Positions 25,986 to 34,915 of a stretch of DNA of 64,000 nt are shown here, piece after piece. A program made the translations under genes and the position numbers. The stretch covers positions 372,001 to 436,000 of the forward strand of contig NZ_QWBU01000002.1 of assembly GCF_003432075.1 (NCBI RefSeq). Reading direction: 5' to 3'. The notes under the pieces were generated by a model, which made no database searches, was not told the DNA's origin, and saw nothing but the letters and a program-made list of their open reading frames with translations. The stretch's first letter is position 1. Every line of letters starts with the position of its first letter. The stretch is from Shinella sp. WSJ-2. Lineage in GTDB: Bacteria > Pseudomonadota > Alphaproteobacteria > Rhizobiales > Rhizobiaceae.

Positions 25986-27611
25986 TTAGTTTGCAGCCTT
26001 CAGCAGTGCGGCAACGAGACCGGCGGTCGAGCTATCATGACCGGCAGCGCTTTCCTTGCCCTCCACGACCGGCAGAAGGCCCGTCGCCAGCTCCTTGCCG
26101 AGTTCAACGCCCCATTGGTCGAAGGAATTGATGTTGAACAGCACACCTTCAACGAAGACACGGTGCTCATAGAGCGCGATCAGGCGGCCGAGCGCGAAGG
26201 GCGTCAGGCTGTCATGCACCATGGTGATCGACGGGCGGTTGCCCTCGAAGACGCGGTGCGGTGCGATCCTGTCGGCCTTCGCCTCGTCCATGCCCTTGGA
26301 GGTGAGCTGGGCCTTCGCCTCTTCCAGCGTGCGGCCCTTCATCAGCGCTTCCGACTGCGCCAGGCAATTGGCAATCAAAAGCTGGTGCTGATGGCGGAGA
26401 TTTTTCTCGTGGCCGTTGGCCGCGATCATGAATTCCGTCGGGATGACCGAGGTGCCCTGGTGGATCAGCTGGTAGAAGGCGTGCTGGCCGTTGGTGCCGG
26501 GCTCGCCCCAGACGACCGGGCCGGTCTTGCACGCGACGGGCTTGGAGTCCATCGTCACGGACTTGCCATTCGATTCCATGTCGAGCTGCTGCAGATAGGC
26601 CGGGAAGCGCGACAGGCGCTGGTCATAGGGCAGGATGGCCCGCGACGGGTAGTTCAGCACATTGCGGTGATAGAAGCCGATCAGGCCGAGCAGCATCGGG
26701 ATGTTCTGCCGGATCGGAGCCTCGCGGAAATGATTGTCGATGGCATGGCCGCCGGCCAGGAACGCGCCAAAATTCTCCTTGCCGATGGCGATCATCAGCG
26801 GCAGGCCGATGGCCGACCAGATCGAGTAGCGTCCGCCGACCCAGTCCCAGAAGCCGAAGACCCGGTCCGCGCCAATGCCGAAGGCCGAAACTTTGTCGAG
26901 CGCCGTTGAGACCGCGCAGAAATGGCTGCCGACGGCGGCGTCGCCCAATGTGTCGGCGATGAACTTGCGGGCCGTTGCGGCATTGGTCATCGTCTCGATG
27001 GTCGTGAAGGTCTTCGAGGCGACGATGAAGAGGGTGGTTTCGGCCTCGAGCGTCTTCAGCGTGTCGGCGATATGCGCGCCGTCGATGTTGGACACGAAAT
27101 GCAGGCGTGGGCCGTCATTATAGGGGGCAAGGGCCAGTGTCGCCATGACCGGGCCGAGATCGGAGCCGCCGATGCCGATATTGACGACGTCGGTAATCTT
27201 CTTGCCCGTCGCACCCTTCAGTGCGCCGGACCGGATACCGTCGGAGAAGGCGCCCATGGCGTTGAGCACGGCGTTGACATCAGGCATGACGTCCTTGCCG
27301 TCGACGAGGACCGGCGTGTTGGAGCGGTTGCGCAAGGCGGTGTGCAAAACGGCGCGCTCTTCGGTGATGTTGATAATCTCGCCTGCGAACATCGCGTCGC
27401 GCTTCTTCTCGACGCTGGCCTCTGTGGCGAGCGTCTCCAGCGCATCGAGCACGGCGTCGTTCACCGCGCATTTGGAATAGTCGAAAAGGAAGTCGCCGAG
27501 CGTTGTGCTGTAGCGGGAAAACCGTTCGGGATCGGCCGCGAAGGCCGCCCGGATGTCTGTGGCGTTGGTGTCGCGGACGATGGATTTCAGCTTTTCGACA
27601 AGCGCGTTCAT
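25986..27611 (-). CDS. pgi: Glucose-6-phosphate isomerase
   Basis: Pgi, 541 residues, interconverts glucose-6-phosphate and fructose-6-phosphate. The signature segments are present: [66 protein letters not shown] (catalytic Glu and His) and [13 protein letters not shown] near the C-terminus. Length is normal for the proteobacterial enzyme. AAGGGAAG precedes the ATG. A palindrome that may bind a LacI-type repressor lies about 90 bp upstream. Confidence 0.97.
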   Translation of the reverse strand: MNALVEKLKSIVRDTNATDIRAAFAADPERFSRYSTTLGDFLFDYSKCAVNDAVLDALETLATEASVEKKRDAMFAGEIINITEERAVLHTALRNRSNTPVLVDGKDVMPDVNAVLNAMGAFSDGIRSGALKGATGKKITDVVNIGIGGSDLGPVMATLALAPYNDGPRLHFVSNIDGAHIADTLKTLEAETTLFIVASKTFTTIETMTNAATARKFIADTLGDAAVGSHFCAVSTALDKVSAFGIGADRVFGFWDWVGGRYSIWSAIGLPLMIAIGKENFGAFLAGGHAIDNHFREAPIRQNIPMLLGLIGFYHRNVLNYPSRAILPYDQRLSRFPAYLQQLDMESNGKSVTMDSKPVACKTGPVVWGEPGTNGQHAFYQLIHQGTSVIPTEFMIAANGHEKNLRHQHQLLIANCLAQSEALMKGRTLEEAKAQLTSKGMDEAKADRIAPHRVFEGNRPSITMVHDSLTPFALGRLIALYEHRVFVEGVLFNINSFDQWGVELGKELATGLLPVVEGKESAAGHDSSTAGLVAALLKAAN

Positions 27612-27701
27612 CGGCGTCTTCCCTTGCTTTGGACGATGCCGCTAGCTAGTCGCTTTGGCATCGTCAAATCAAGACCGAAAACGCGCCTGCGTCGAAAAAA
27701 T

Positions 27702-27713
27702 TAAATCGATTTA
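27702..27713. promoter_or_regulatory. Candidate LacI-type operator upstream of pgi
   Basis: TAAATCGATTTA is a perfect 12-bp palindrome with central CG, between fadD and pgi. It matches the site in front of the fructokinase gene at 11 of 12 core positions. Confidence 0.45.
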
Positions 27714-27736
27714 GAGGTGGCCGGACAGGGCTGCGC

Positions 27737-29437
27737 TCAGCCCCGGAGATCCTTGCGCAATATCTTGCCGACATTGGATTTCGGCAGGTCAGTGCGAAAC
27801 TCGATGAAGCGCGGACGCTTGTAATTGGTGAGGTTTGCCGCGCAATGCGCCTTTACGTCGGCCTCCGTCAGGGCCGGATCCTTCTTCACCACGAAGAGCT
27901 TCACCGCTTCGCCGGAATGCTCATCCGGCACGCCGATCGCCGCGCATTCGAGAACGCCCGCGAGCGACATCGCCACCTCTTCAACCTCGTTGGGGAAGAC
28001 GTTGAAGCCGGAGACAAGGATCATGTCCTTCTTGCGGTCGACGATCTTGGTGAAACCGTCAGGCGTCATGAAGCCAATATCGCCAGAGCGGAAGAAACCG
28101 TCCGGCGTCATTACCTTGGCCGTCTCGTCCGGGCGCAGCCAGTAGCCGGCCATGACTTGCGGCCCGCGAATGCAGATTTCGCCGATACCGCCCAAGGCAA
28201 GCGTGTTGCCATCGTCGTCGCGGATCGCGATCTCGGTGGAGGGGAGCGGCAGGCCGATCGTACCGGTGAACTCCGCCCGGTCGAACCGGTTGGCGGTTGC
28301 GACCGGCGAGGTCTCCGAGAGGCCATAGCCTTCGATGATCGCGCAGCCCGTCGTCTTCTGCCAGCGTTCGGCAACGGGTCGCTGCACCGCCATGCCGCCG
28401 CCAAGCGTCAAAAGCAAATCGGAGAGATCGAGCTTGGCGAAATCCGGATTGTTCATCAATGCGTTGAAAAGTGTATTGAGGCCGGGGAAGATATGGACGC
28501 GATATTTCGCCAGTTCCTTGACGAAGGCGGGAATGTCGCGCGGATTGGCGATCAGCACATTGTGGCCGCCAAGCGCGATGCCCATCAGCCCGTTCACCGT
28601 CAAGGCGAAGATATGGTAGAGCGGCAGCGCGCAGATGAAGACGAGCTGGTCCGGCCGCTGCTTCACATGGAAGATCGGCTCGATCCAAAGCTTGATCTGC
28701 TCCATGTTGGACAAGAGATTGGCATGCGTCAGCGTCGCCCCCTTGGAAACGCCCGTCGTGCCGCCGGTATATTGCAGGAAGGCCGTGTCACCGGGGGCAA
28801 CGGCGACCGGCTTCAGCGCGCCATGCGCACCCTCTGCCATCACCTGCTTGAAGGGAATATGCCCCGGCAGCGACCAGGCCGGCACGAGCTTCTTCACCTT
28901 GCGCACGACGAGATTGACGATCAGCCCCTTAAGGCCGAGCATGTCGCCCATCGTGGTGACGACGACGTGTTTAACAGCGGTGCGCGCAACGACCTGCGCC
29001 ACCGTGCTTGCGAAATTCTCCAGCACGAAAAGCGCCTTGGCGCCGGCATCCTTCAGCTGGTGCTCCAGTTCGCGCGGCGTATAGAGCGGATTGACATTCA
29101 CCACGACGAGACCGGCGCGCAGGATGCCGAAGATGATGACCGGGTTCTGCAGGATATTGGGCATCATCACGGCGACGCGATCGCCCTTTTCGAGCCCCTT
29201 CGCCTGAAGCCAGATGGCGATCTTTTTCGAGGCGGCCTCGAAATCGCGGAAGCTCAGCGTCTTGCCCATGCTGGTGAAGGCGGGGCGGTCGGCATATTGC
29301 GTGCAGCAGCTTTCGACCAGCGCGCCGATGGAAGGATGCGCCAGCGGCGCAATCTCTCCCGACATGCCCTCAGGATAGTTGGCAAGCCAGAAACGACCGG
29401 TCGGCTCGGTGGAAGGGGCCTCGATTGTGGCCGTCAT
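27737..29437 (-). CDS. fadD: Long-chain fatty-acid--CoA ligase
   Basis: Acyl-CoA synthetase of 566 residues (ANL superfamily) that activates fatty acids to acyl-CoA for beta-oxidation. The P-loop-like motif is FLQYTGGTTGVSKGATLTH. Further motifs are EGYGLSETSP, the adenylate-binding GWFRSGD equivalent DGFFRSGDIG, and the hinge/catalytic Lys region DRKKDMILVSGFNVFP and LPKSNVGKILRKDLRG. AAGGAGGAG precedes ATG 29437. A palindromic operator-like site lies 124 bp upstream and suggests control by a fatty-acid or acyl-CoA responsive repressor. Confidence 0.92.
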   Translation of the reverse strand: MTATIEAPSTEPTGRFWLANYPEGMSGEIAPLAHPSIGALVESCCTQYADRPAFTSMGKTLSFRDFEAASKKIAIWLQAKGLEKGDRVAVMMPNILQNPVIIFGILRAGLVVVNVNPLYTPRELEHQLKDAGAKALFVLENFASTVAQVVARTAVKHVVVTTMGDMLGLKGLIVNLVVRKVKKLVPAWSLPGHIPFKQVMAEGAHGALKPVAVAPGDTAFLQYTGGTTGVSKGATLTHANLLSNMEQIKLWIEPIFHVKQRPDQLVFICALPLYHIFALTVNGLMGIALGGHNVLIANPRDIPAFVKELAKYRVHIFPGLNTLFNALMNNPDFAKLDLSDLLLTLGGGMAVQRPVAERWQKTTGCAIIEGYGLSETSPVATANRFDRAEFTGTIGLPLPSTEIAIRDDDGNTLALGGIGEICIRGPQVMAGYWLRPDETAKVMTPDGFFRSGDIGFMTPDGFTKIVDRKKDMILVSGFNVFPNEVEEVAMSLAGVLECAAIGVPDEHSGEAVKLFVVKKDPALTEADVKAHCAANLTNYKRPRFIEFRTDLPKSNVGKILRKDLRG

Positions 29438-29560
29438 GCGTGCTCTCCTCCTTGGGCGCGGGCATCGTCCGTCCCGCCGGCGCCGAATGGTCCTCCAACC
29501 ACACGACACGGACAAGATGATGCTTTTGGCAGGCGCCATCAAGGATTATCGCTATATTAC

Positions 29561-29578
29561 ATTGACGTAAACGTCAAT
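29561..29578. promoter_or_regulatory. Operator-like palindrome upstream of fadD
   Basis: ATTGACGT-AA-ACGTCAAT forms two perfect 8-bp arms. It lies between divergent fadD and the AI-2E family gene. A related site with the same ACGTCAA half lies ahead of the nitronate monooxygenase gene. The sequence resembles motifs reported for acyl-CoA/branched-chain catabolism regulators such as LiuR; that link is inference. Confidence 0.6.
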
Positions 29579-29736
29579 AAGCCCATGAGGTCGCCCGTTC
29601 GCGTTTTCGTGATCGTGATGTGCAGAACTGCGGCGTCTCACCGCGCCTTCCGGTAAAAAAGCGCGTATATGTTTAACATTCATCGGGTACACCTTATCTA
29701 GGGGACGCCGGCCGGACGCCGGAGACAGTGGAGTGC

Positions 29737-30933
29737 ATGAGTTTGCTGCATCAGGAACATCGCAGAAGTGAGCCCAGGTTTCTCGGTGCCGCGCGCCCGA
29801 GCGGGGCGGCACTCATCTCGCCGATCTCCGCGGCGCGCTGGCTGCTGGTGCTCGTCGTCTTCGCCGGCATCTACTTCTTCCATGGTTTCCTGGTTCCGGT
29901 GCTGGCGGCGCTCGTCATCGCCTTTGCTAGCTGGCCGCTCTATTCGCGCCTCCTGGCGCAGGTGAACGGTAACCGCACGCTTGCCGCCTCCATCGCCATC
30001 CTGCTCATCCTCGCCTTCATCATCGGCCCGATCGTCATCGCCTCCACCTATGCCCTGCACGAGGTGCGTGACTGGATCGGTTGGGGCGTGGAAATGAACC
30101 GCACCGGCGCGCCGACGCCGGAATGGATCCGCGTGCTGCCGGTCGTCGGCGGTTGGCTGGATATGCAGTGGACGCGCTTCCTCGATCATCCTGGCGCCAT
30201 CGGCGAGCTGACGCAGGTCGTCAGCGGCGCCAATATCGGCAATATCTACCGTGTCGCGCTGGCCGCCGGCGGCAAGGCCTTCAACCTGCTGCTTGCCGCG
30301 CTTTTCATGCTGATCGCGCTGTTCTTCATCTATCGCGACGGCCAGTCCTTCGCGGGCCAGGTGGATCGCCTCGGCGAGCGTATCCTGCCGATGCGCTGGG
30401 AGCGTATTTCCCGCATCGTGCCGGCCACCATCAGCTCCACTGTGACCGGCATGACGCTGATTGCCATCGGCGAGGGCATCGTGCTCGGCGTCGCCTACTG
30501 GATCGCCGGCGTTCCCTCCGCCGTGACGCTCGGCGTCATCACCGGCATCATGGCACTCTTTCCCGGCGGCGCGCCGCTCTCGTTTACGCTGGTTTCTGTC
30601 TATCTCGTCTCCAGTGGTTCTCCGGTCGCGGGCCTCGCGTTGCTCATCTGGGGTTCCGTCGAACTCTTCATCGTCGACAAGACCCTCAGGCCCCGCCTCG
30701 TCGGCGGCCCGATCAAGCTGCCCTTCCTGCCCACCTTCTTTGGCCTTATCGGTGGCGTGAAGACGATGGGCTTCCTCGGGCTTTTCATCGGCCCCGTGCT
30801 GATGGCCCTGCTTGTGGCCATCTGGCGCGAATGGATCCGCGAAGTGGAGGCAACGGACGCACCGTCGCCGATCATTCTCGATCCCCATACGGAGCCGACT
30901 GGCCGGTCCGATGCGGAGCGCAGCGTCAGCTGA
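29737..30933 (+). CDS. AI-2E family transporter (PerM-like)
   Basis: A 398-residue inner-membrane protein of the AI-2E exporter/PerM superfamily. Helices pair near the N-terminus (WLLVLVVFAGIYFFHGFLVP). A long amphipathic cytoplasmic/periplasmic stretch follows at about 100-195. The conserved C-terminal helices include TGIMALFPGGAPLSFT, and LVGGPIKLPFLPTFFGLIGG, then LGLFIGPVLMALL. Substrates in this family range from autoinducer-2 to Na+/H+ exchange, so a specific role is not claimed. ATG 29737 is used; a GTG at 29728 is in frame. Confidence 0.85.
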   Translation: MSLLHQEHRRSEPRFLGAARPSGAALISPISAARWLLVLVVFAGIYFFHGFLVPVLAALVIAFASWPLYSRLLAQVNGNRTLAASIAILLILAFIIGPIVIASTYALHEVRDWIGWGVEMNRTGAPTPEWIRVLPVVGGWLDMQWTRFLDHPGAIGELTQVVSGANIGNIYRVALAAGGKAFNLLLAALFMLIALFFIYRDGQSFAGQVDRLGERILPMRWERISRIVPATISSTVTGMTLIAIGEGIVLGVAYWIAGVPSAVTLGVITGIMALFPGGAPLSFTLVSVYLVSSGSPVAGLALLIWGSVELFIVDKTLRPRLVGGPIKLPFLPTFFGLIGGVKTMGFLGLFIGPVLMALLVAIWREWIREVEATDAPSPIILDPHTEPTGRSDAERSVS

Positions 30934-31042
30934 GCCTCCGCATGAATTCCCCTAAATTAGCCGCCGCAATTGCTTGCAAAGGCAGGGGACGGAGCCATAG
31001 TGTCTCCGCCGCGCATGTTGCGCGACTTGAGGGGAACACATC

Positions 31043-31279
31043 ATGACATCCGCCAGCCGGACAGCGCTCGCCGCGCTTGTCCTCACGACTGCTCTTGCAG
31101 CCTCGCAGACATCGGCGCTCGCCTGGGGCTGCATCGCCGTATCGGAAGAGGGCAGCTACGGCTACAGCTACAGCTATGACAACGAGGCCGATGCGCGAGA
31201 AAAGGCGCTGACGGAATGCGCCAACCGCACGACCGAGGAATCGGTGTGCGAAATCACGGAATGCGACGAAGACGATTGA
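31043..31279 (+). CDS. Small secreted DUF4189-like protein
   Basis: A 78-residue exported protein with a signal peptide (residues 1-27, ending TSALA). The mature part AWGCIAVSEEGSYGYSYSYD, then EADAREKALTECANR, follows the DUF4189 pattern: Gly-Tyr-Ser strand followed by an Ala-rich helix with Cys. It ends in a very acidic tail (ECDEDD) and has four Cys in the mature part, so two disulfides are possible. GAGGGG lies upstream of the ATG. Function unknown. Confidence 0.7.
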   Translation: MTSASRTALAALVLTTALAASQTSALAWGCIAVSEEGSYGYSYSYDNEADAREKALTECANRTTEESVCEITECDEDD

Positions 31280-31287
31280 GCCGGCGC

Positions 31288-31319
31288 CTTGCGGAGCCTA
31301 CTGGTTTGGTCTCCGCAAG
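31288..31319 (+). terminator. Hairpin after the DUF4189-like gene, possible weak terminator
   Basis: A 9-bp stem CTTGCGGAG (31288-31296) with CTCCGCAAG (31311-31319) and a 14-base loop, 10 bp after the stop. It is followed only by a short T-poor stretch, so termination would be weak. Confidence 0.4.
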
Positions 31320-31348
31320 TGTGCGTTCTAGCAGGTTCGGCGCGGGTC

Positions 31349-31905
31349 TCAGGAGAGAGGGGCCTGCGGTAATCGCTCGTTTGCGCCTTCCCGGCAAAAG
31401 TGCGAAAAATCCTGCAGAAATTTCTGTGCCACGCCCGGATCGCCTATCAGGCGCTGCAGGATCGCCTCCGGCGTTTCCTTCATGACCGGAAGGCGGAAGA
31501 AAAGGCTTTCCGTGAAATTCGCGCTGATAGTTGACAGTACTGTCCTCAGCGCCGCAAGCATGTCGTCGCCGCGATGCGAAGCGTGAACGAGCGCAATCGG
31601 CTTGCCGACCACCTGATCGCCCGAGACCAGCCAGTCGATGGCATTCTTCAGGCCGCCGGGAATGCCGCGCACATATTCGGGGCTCGACAGGATAAGCCCG
31701 TCGCAACCGGCAATGACCCGCTGGAACTGCCGGACGCCGGGGGCAGATCAGCACCTTCACGATCTGGCGAGAAGACCGGCAGGTCTCCGATGCCGTCATA
31801 AACCTCCACGACGATGCCGTCTGGCGCGATCGCGTGCAGGGCACGGAGCAGGGCTGTGTTGGTGGACAGTCGACGTGCGCTGCCGGAAATGGCGAGGATT
31901 TTCAT
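31349..31905 (-). pseudogene. NAD(P)H-dependent FMN reductase, frameshifted
   Basis: Two overlapping frames together encode a complete flavodoxin-like FMN reductase of about 185 residues. The first frame gives MKILAISGSARRLSTNTALL (flavin phosphate-binding loop). The second gives the conserved RGIPGGLKNAIDWLVSGDQ and a normal C-terminus. The frame breaks at a run of five G on the + strand (31739-31743). Adding one base there restores DLPPGVRQFQRVIAGCDG and continuous homology to the end. It is therefore either a recent one-base deletion or a homopolymer sequencing error. Upstream of it, 31906-32220 holds no gene except a hairpin. Confidence 0.8.
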
Positions 31906-32177
31906 GACGAGACGCTAGCGCGGCATGCGGTCATCCGCAACGCGGGTCGCCGCCATGCTCGCGGGAAAAAGCCCGGCTGAAACCGGCCTAGCGTCTAAGG
32001 CGGTGAATCGGGACGGCCAGCGTGATCTCGCGGCAGCAACGTGACGTCAATCGGTCGCCCGACCCCGATCTAAAACTATCGGCAGTCGCGTCCGATGTCG
32101 CTTCTGACAGACCGGGAGGGCCACGTCCACCCTTGAATACCGGATGCTGGTTCCAAAGCGTGGGCTGGCGCGAAAGA

Positions 32178-32200
32178 GGGCGGCGCCAGAGGCGCCGCCC
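32178..32200 (-). terminator. Hairpin after the duplicated-Cys protein gene
   Basis: A perfect 10-bp GC-rich stem (32178-32187 with 32191-32200) and an AGA loop, followed on the minus strand by TCTTTC. It lies 20 bp after the stop of the 32221-32676 gene. Confidence 0.6.
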
Positions 32201-32220
32201 GAGGGGTCAGAAAAGAGGGA

Positions 32221-32676
32221 TCAGCCGTTTGCGCGCAGCTTGGCGGCGCACAGGCTCCAGTAGCCGCCGCCTTTCTGGATCCATTTCAGATCGTTGAGCG
32301 TGCCGGCCTCCTTGTTTGCGCGATAGGCATCCACGCAGGTGTGAAGCCGGGCTTTCCCAGCGGCTTCGCTTGCGTATTTCTTATCGACGGCACTCGGGAA
32401 AGTGACGCCCTTCGGCGCCTTCGCCGTCGATTTCGCCGGCTCCTTTTCAGGGGTTTTCGCGATATCGGCTTCGTCGGCGGCGTCGGCTGCAGCCGCATCC
32501 GCTCCGCAGAATTTTGCGCGGAAGTCGTTCCATTTCACGTCGGTGGCACTGCCGTCCGCCTTGGCGGCTTTGTACTTGGCGCTGCATTCCTTCATCGTCA
32601 GCGCAGAGGCGGGCGAGCCTGCGGCGAATGCGGTGAGAAGGGCTCCGGCAGCAATGAAAACCAGTTTCTTGGTCAT
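32221..32676 (-). CDS. Secreted protein with duplicated Cys motif, unknown function
   Basis: A 151-residue exported protein with a signal peptide (residues 1-25, ASALT). Two related modules flank an Ala/Asp/Lys-rich linker. The first is MKECSAKYKAAKADG with KWNDFRAKFC. The second is LHTCVDAYRANKEAGTLNDL with KWIQKGGGYWSLC. Each has C-x6-7-A-x(n)-G then KW, then C, so one disulfide per module is likely. No family was recognised with confidence. AGGTG precedes the ATG. It is transcribed in the same direction as yidB but separately. Confidence 0.7.
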   Translation of the reverse strand: MTKKLVFIAAGALLTAFAAGSPASALTMKECSAKYKAAKADGSATDVKWNDFRAKFCGADAAAADAADEADIAKTPEKEPAKSTAKAPKGVTFPSAVDKKYASEAAGKARLHTCVDAYRANKEAGTLNDLKWIQKGGGYWSLCAAKLRANG

Positions 32677-32715
32677 GATATCACCTATTTGAGGAGGGCT
32701 TGCGGTTGGGAACGA

Positions 32716-33063
32716 TTAGCTGGGCAGGGCGCCGTTCGGACTGGCCGTGTCGACCATCTTCGGCAGATGTTCGGCAAGGATTTGGGGCAGTTGATTCATG
32801 TCGACCCCGAAGGACTGCGCCAGATTGCGCAGGGTCTCGGAAGACAGCGCGGTTTTGATCTGGTCTTCGGAAATCGGCAGGTTCGACCCGGTCCCGATCC
32901 ACGAGGAAACCTGTTCCCCGAGTCCGGCCTGATTGAGCTGGCTGACGATGCCGTCAAGGCCGCCGGCATTCTGAAAGACCTGCCCTGCCACCGCCATGAG
33001 ATCGACCGGCTTTCCACTCAGGGCATCACCGACGATATTCTGTAGTCCATCAAGTAATCCCAT
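32716..33063 (-). CDS. YidB family protein (DUF937)
   Basis: A 115-residue cytoplasmic protein. It starts MGLLDGLQNIVGDALSG, contains a GGLDGIVSQLNQAGLGEQVSSWIGTG segment split by Gly, and ends with the helical SEDQIKTALSSETLRNLAQS and the LPQILAEHLPKMVD motif diagnostic of YidB. It lacks the long Gly-rich tail of E. coli YidB. Function is unknown. GGGAG lies upstream of the ATG. The 302-bp stretch 33064-33365 beyond it shows no gene. Confidence 0.85.
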   Translation of the reverse strand: MGLLDGLQNIVGDALSGKPVDLMAVAGQVFQNAGGLDGIVSQLNQAGLGEQVSSWIGTGSNLPISEDQIKTALSSETLRNLAQSFGVDMNQLPQILAEHLPKMVDTASPNGALPS

Positions 33064-33365
33064 GGGTTCTCCCTTTGCAGTTTGATCCGCCCTTCACCTA
33101 CAAGAGGAAACTAAATTATGATCAAACAAAGGCAAGCTCGGCCAACTTCCAGCCCAGGAAATCTTTGCGAACCGTTATCTCGGACTTCCGCCAAAGTTGC
33201 GAAAGTGAGAGATGCCATTTCAACGACAAGGGGAGGTGTGATACGCCATGCCGAAGGGGAGCAAAACGCTCGGACGACAAGTCCAAGGGCGTCGCCCATG
33301 TTCGGGTACTATTATGCAGCGCTTTTGACGCCTGCTGAAAAAAGGAGTGAAATGCTTGAATTGAA

Positions 33366-33441
33366 TGGTGCCGCTTACGTGACTCGAACACGTGACCCCG
33401 TCATTACGAATGACGTGCTCTACCAACTGAGCTAAAGCGGC
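33366..33441 (-). tRNA. tRNA-Thr (anticodon CGT)
   Basis: A 76-nt cloverleaf on the minus strand. The acceptor GCCGCTT pairs with AAGCGGC, with encoded CCA. The D arm is GCTCAGTTGGTAGAGC, the anticodon loop TTCGTAA carries CGT, and the T loop contains TTCGAGT. Confidence 0.97.
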
Positions 33442-33565
33442 CTTTCCAAGGCTCCGAAGCATATCGGGCCGGAATGGGTGCGCTGATAACCGCAATGGGA
33501 AAAGATTTCAAGCGGGGAGTTTCAACTTCCGCATTTTTCCCGTGTGGTTTCTTTCCGCGCCGGGC

Positions 33566-34528
33566 TCAGCCGGCGCAAAGGCGGGCGCGGGCGGCCTGGT
33601 ATTCGCGGTCGAGGCGCGCGACGAGGTCCGCCACGGGCCCGATGGCCTTCACCGCGCCGATGCCCTGGCCGCAGCCCCAGATATCCTTCCAGGCCTTTGC
33701 GCCGGTCGTGGCGGTTTCGAAATCCATCTTGGACGGGTCGGCTTCCGGCAGGTTGTCGGCATCCATGCCGGCCGCGGTGATGGAGGGTTTCAGATAGTTG
33801 CCGTGGATGCCGGTGAAATAATTGGAATAAACAATATCGGCGGCCGCGCTGTCGACGATCATCTGCTTGTAGGCCTCGGCCGCCCGCGCTTCCTCCGTCG
33901 CGATGAAGGGGGAGCCGATATAGGCGATGTCGGCGCCCATCGCCTGGGCGGCGAGGATTGCACCGCCGGTGGCGATTGCGCCCGACAGGAGGAGGGGACC
34001 ATCGAACCATTCGCGGATTTCCTGGATCAGGGCGAAGGGCGAGAGCGTGCCGGCATGGCCCCCAGCACCCGCCGCAACGGCGATCAGGCCGTCGGCGCCC
34101 TTGCGGATCGCCGAACTGGCATGGCGGTTGTTGATGACGTCGTGCAGCACGATGCCACCATAGGAATGGATCGCGGCATTCACCTCCGGCACGGCACCGA
34201 GCGAGGAAATGACGACCGGCACCTTGTACTTCACGCACATCATGAGGTCGTGTTCGAGTCGCTTGTTGGAGCGATGGACGATCTGGTTGACGGCGAAGGG
34301 GGCTGCCGGGCGGTCGGGATGTTTTGCGTCGTACGCGGCAAGGCCCTCGGTGATTTCCGCCAGCCACTCGTCGAGCTGGGCTTCCGGCCGCGCATTCAGG
34401 GCCGGGAAGGCGCCGATGACACCGGCCTTGCATTGTGCAAGGGTCAGCGCGGGATGCGAGACGATGAAGAGCGGCGCGCCGACGACGGGCAGGCGCAGCT
34501 TCTCCTTGAGGATCGCGGGCAGGGCCAT
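33566..34528 (-). CDS. Nitronate monooxygenase
   Basis: An FMN-dependent TIM-barrel enzyme of 320 residues (2-nitropropane dioxygenase family) that oxidises alkyl nitronates. It has an N-terminal LPVVGAPLFIVSHPALTLAQ strand-helix. The phosphate-binding regions are GADGLIAVAAGAGGHAG and LSGAIATGGAILAAQAMGAD with AYIGSPFIATEEA. Other family members serve propionate-3-nitronate detoxification or fatty acid metabolism. The chosen ATG follows the operator-like site; starts upstream would run through it. Confidence 0.9.
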   Translation of the reverse strand: MALPAILKEKLRLPVVGAPLFIVSHPALTLAQCKAGVIGAFPALNARPEAQLDEWLAEITEGLAAYDAKHPDRPAAPFAVNQIVHRSNKRLEHDLMMCVKYKVPVVISSLGAVPEVNAAIHSYGGIVLHDVINNRHASSAIRKGADGLIAVAAGAGGHAGTLSPFALIQEIREWFDGPLLLSGAIATGGAILAAQAMGADIAYIGSPFIATEEARAAEAYKQMIVDSAAADIVYSNYFTGIHGNYLKPSITAAGMDADNLPEADPSKMDFETATTGAKAWKDIWGCGQGIGAVKAIGPVADLVARLDREYQAARARLCAG

Positions 34529-34545
34529 GGGAAATCCAAATCCGG

Positions 34546-34571
34546 TTTTGACGTTTACGAAAACGTCAAAA
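34546..34571. promoter_or_regulatory. Long operator-like inverted repeat upstream of nitronate monooxygenase gene
   Basis: TTTTGACGTTT (34546-34556) and AAACGTCAAAA (34561-34571) are perfect 11-bp arms around ACGA, 18 bp before the start codon. The right half AAACGTCAA is identical to that of the fadD site. Confidence 0.6.
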
Positions 34572-34915
34572 GAATAGCAGCGGGAATCGCCCGTGAAAAG
34601 AGGGATGGTGACGCGACGGCGTGTGTCGTGCCATTGCGACGCTGGCAGCGCGTTGCGGACATTTGAGCAGGTAAGCAGCCTTGGCTGTTCACTGCCGCCG
34701 TGAAGAGACATTCTGCCCGGCCGAAGGTTATGCCGTGCCCATACGTTATCTTCATACCCCGCTTATCCCCGGCGAAGGGCGCCGGTTTGGGCGGTAAGGC
34801 TTGCGCAATGTTGCGGTAAACGTTACGCAAAACCTAACAAAAGCCGGAAAGAAAGGCTCTTTCCACAGATGGATCATGGCCGCCTCGTCTGGCGGCTCCC
34901 GCAGAAGGGTCTCAT

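Noticed and set aside
33122-33495. Short minus-strand frames around tRNA-Thr
   Set aside because: They overlap the tRNA gene and have no start signal or family resemblance.
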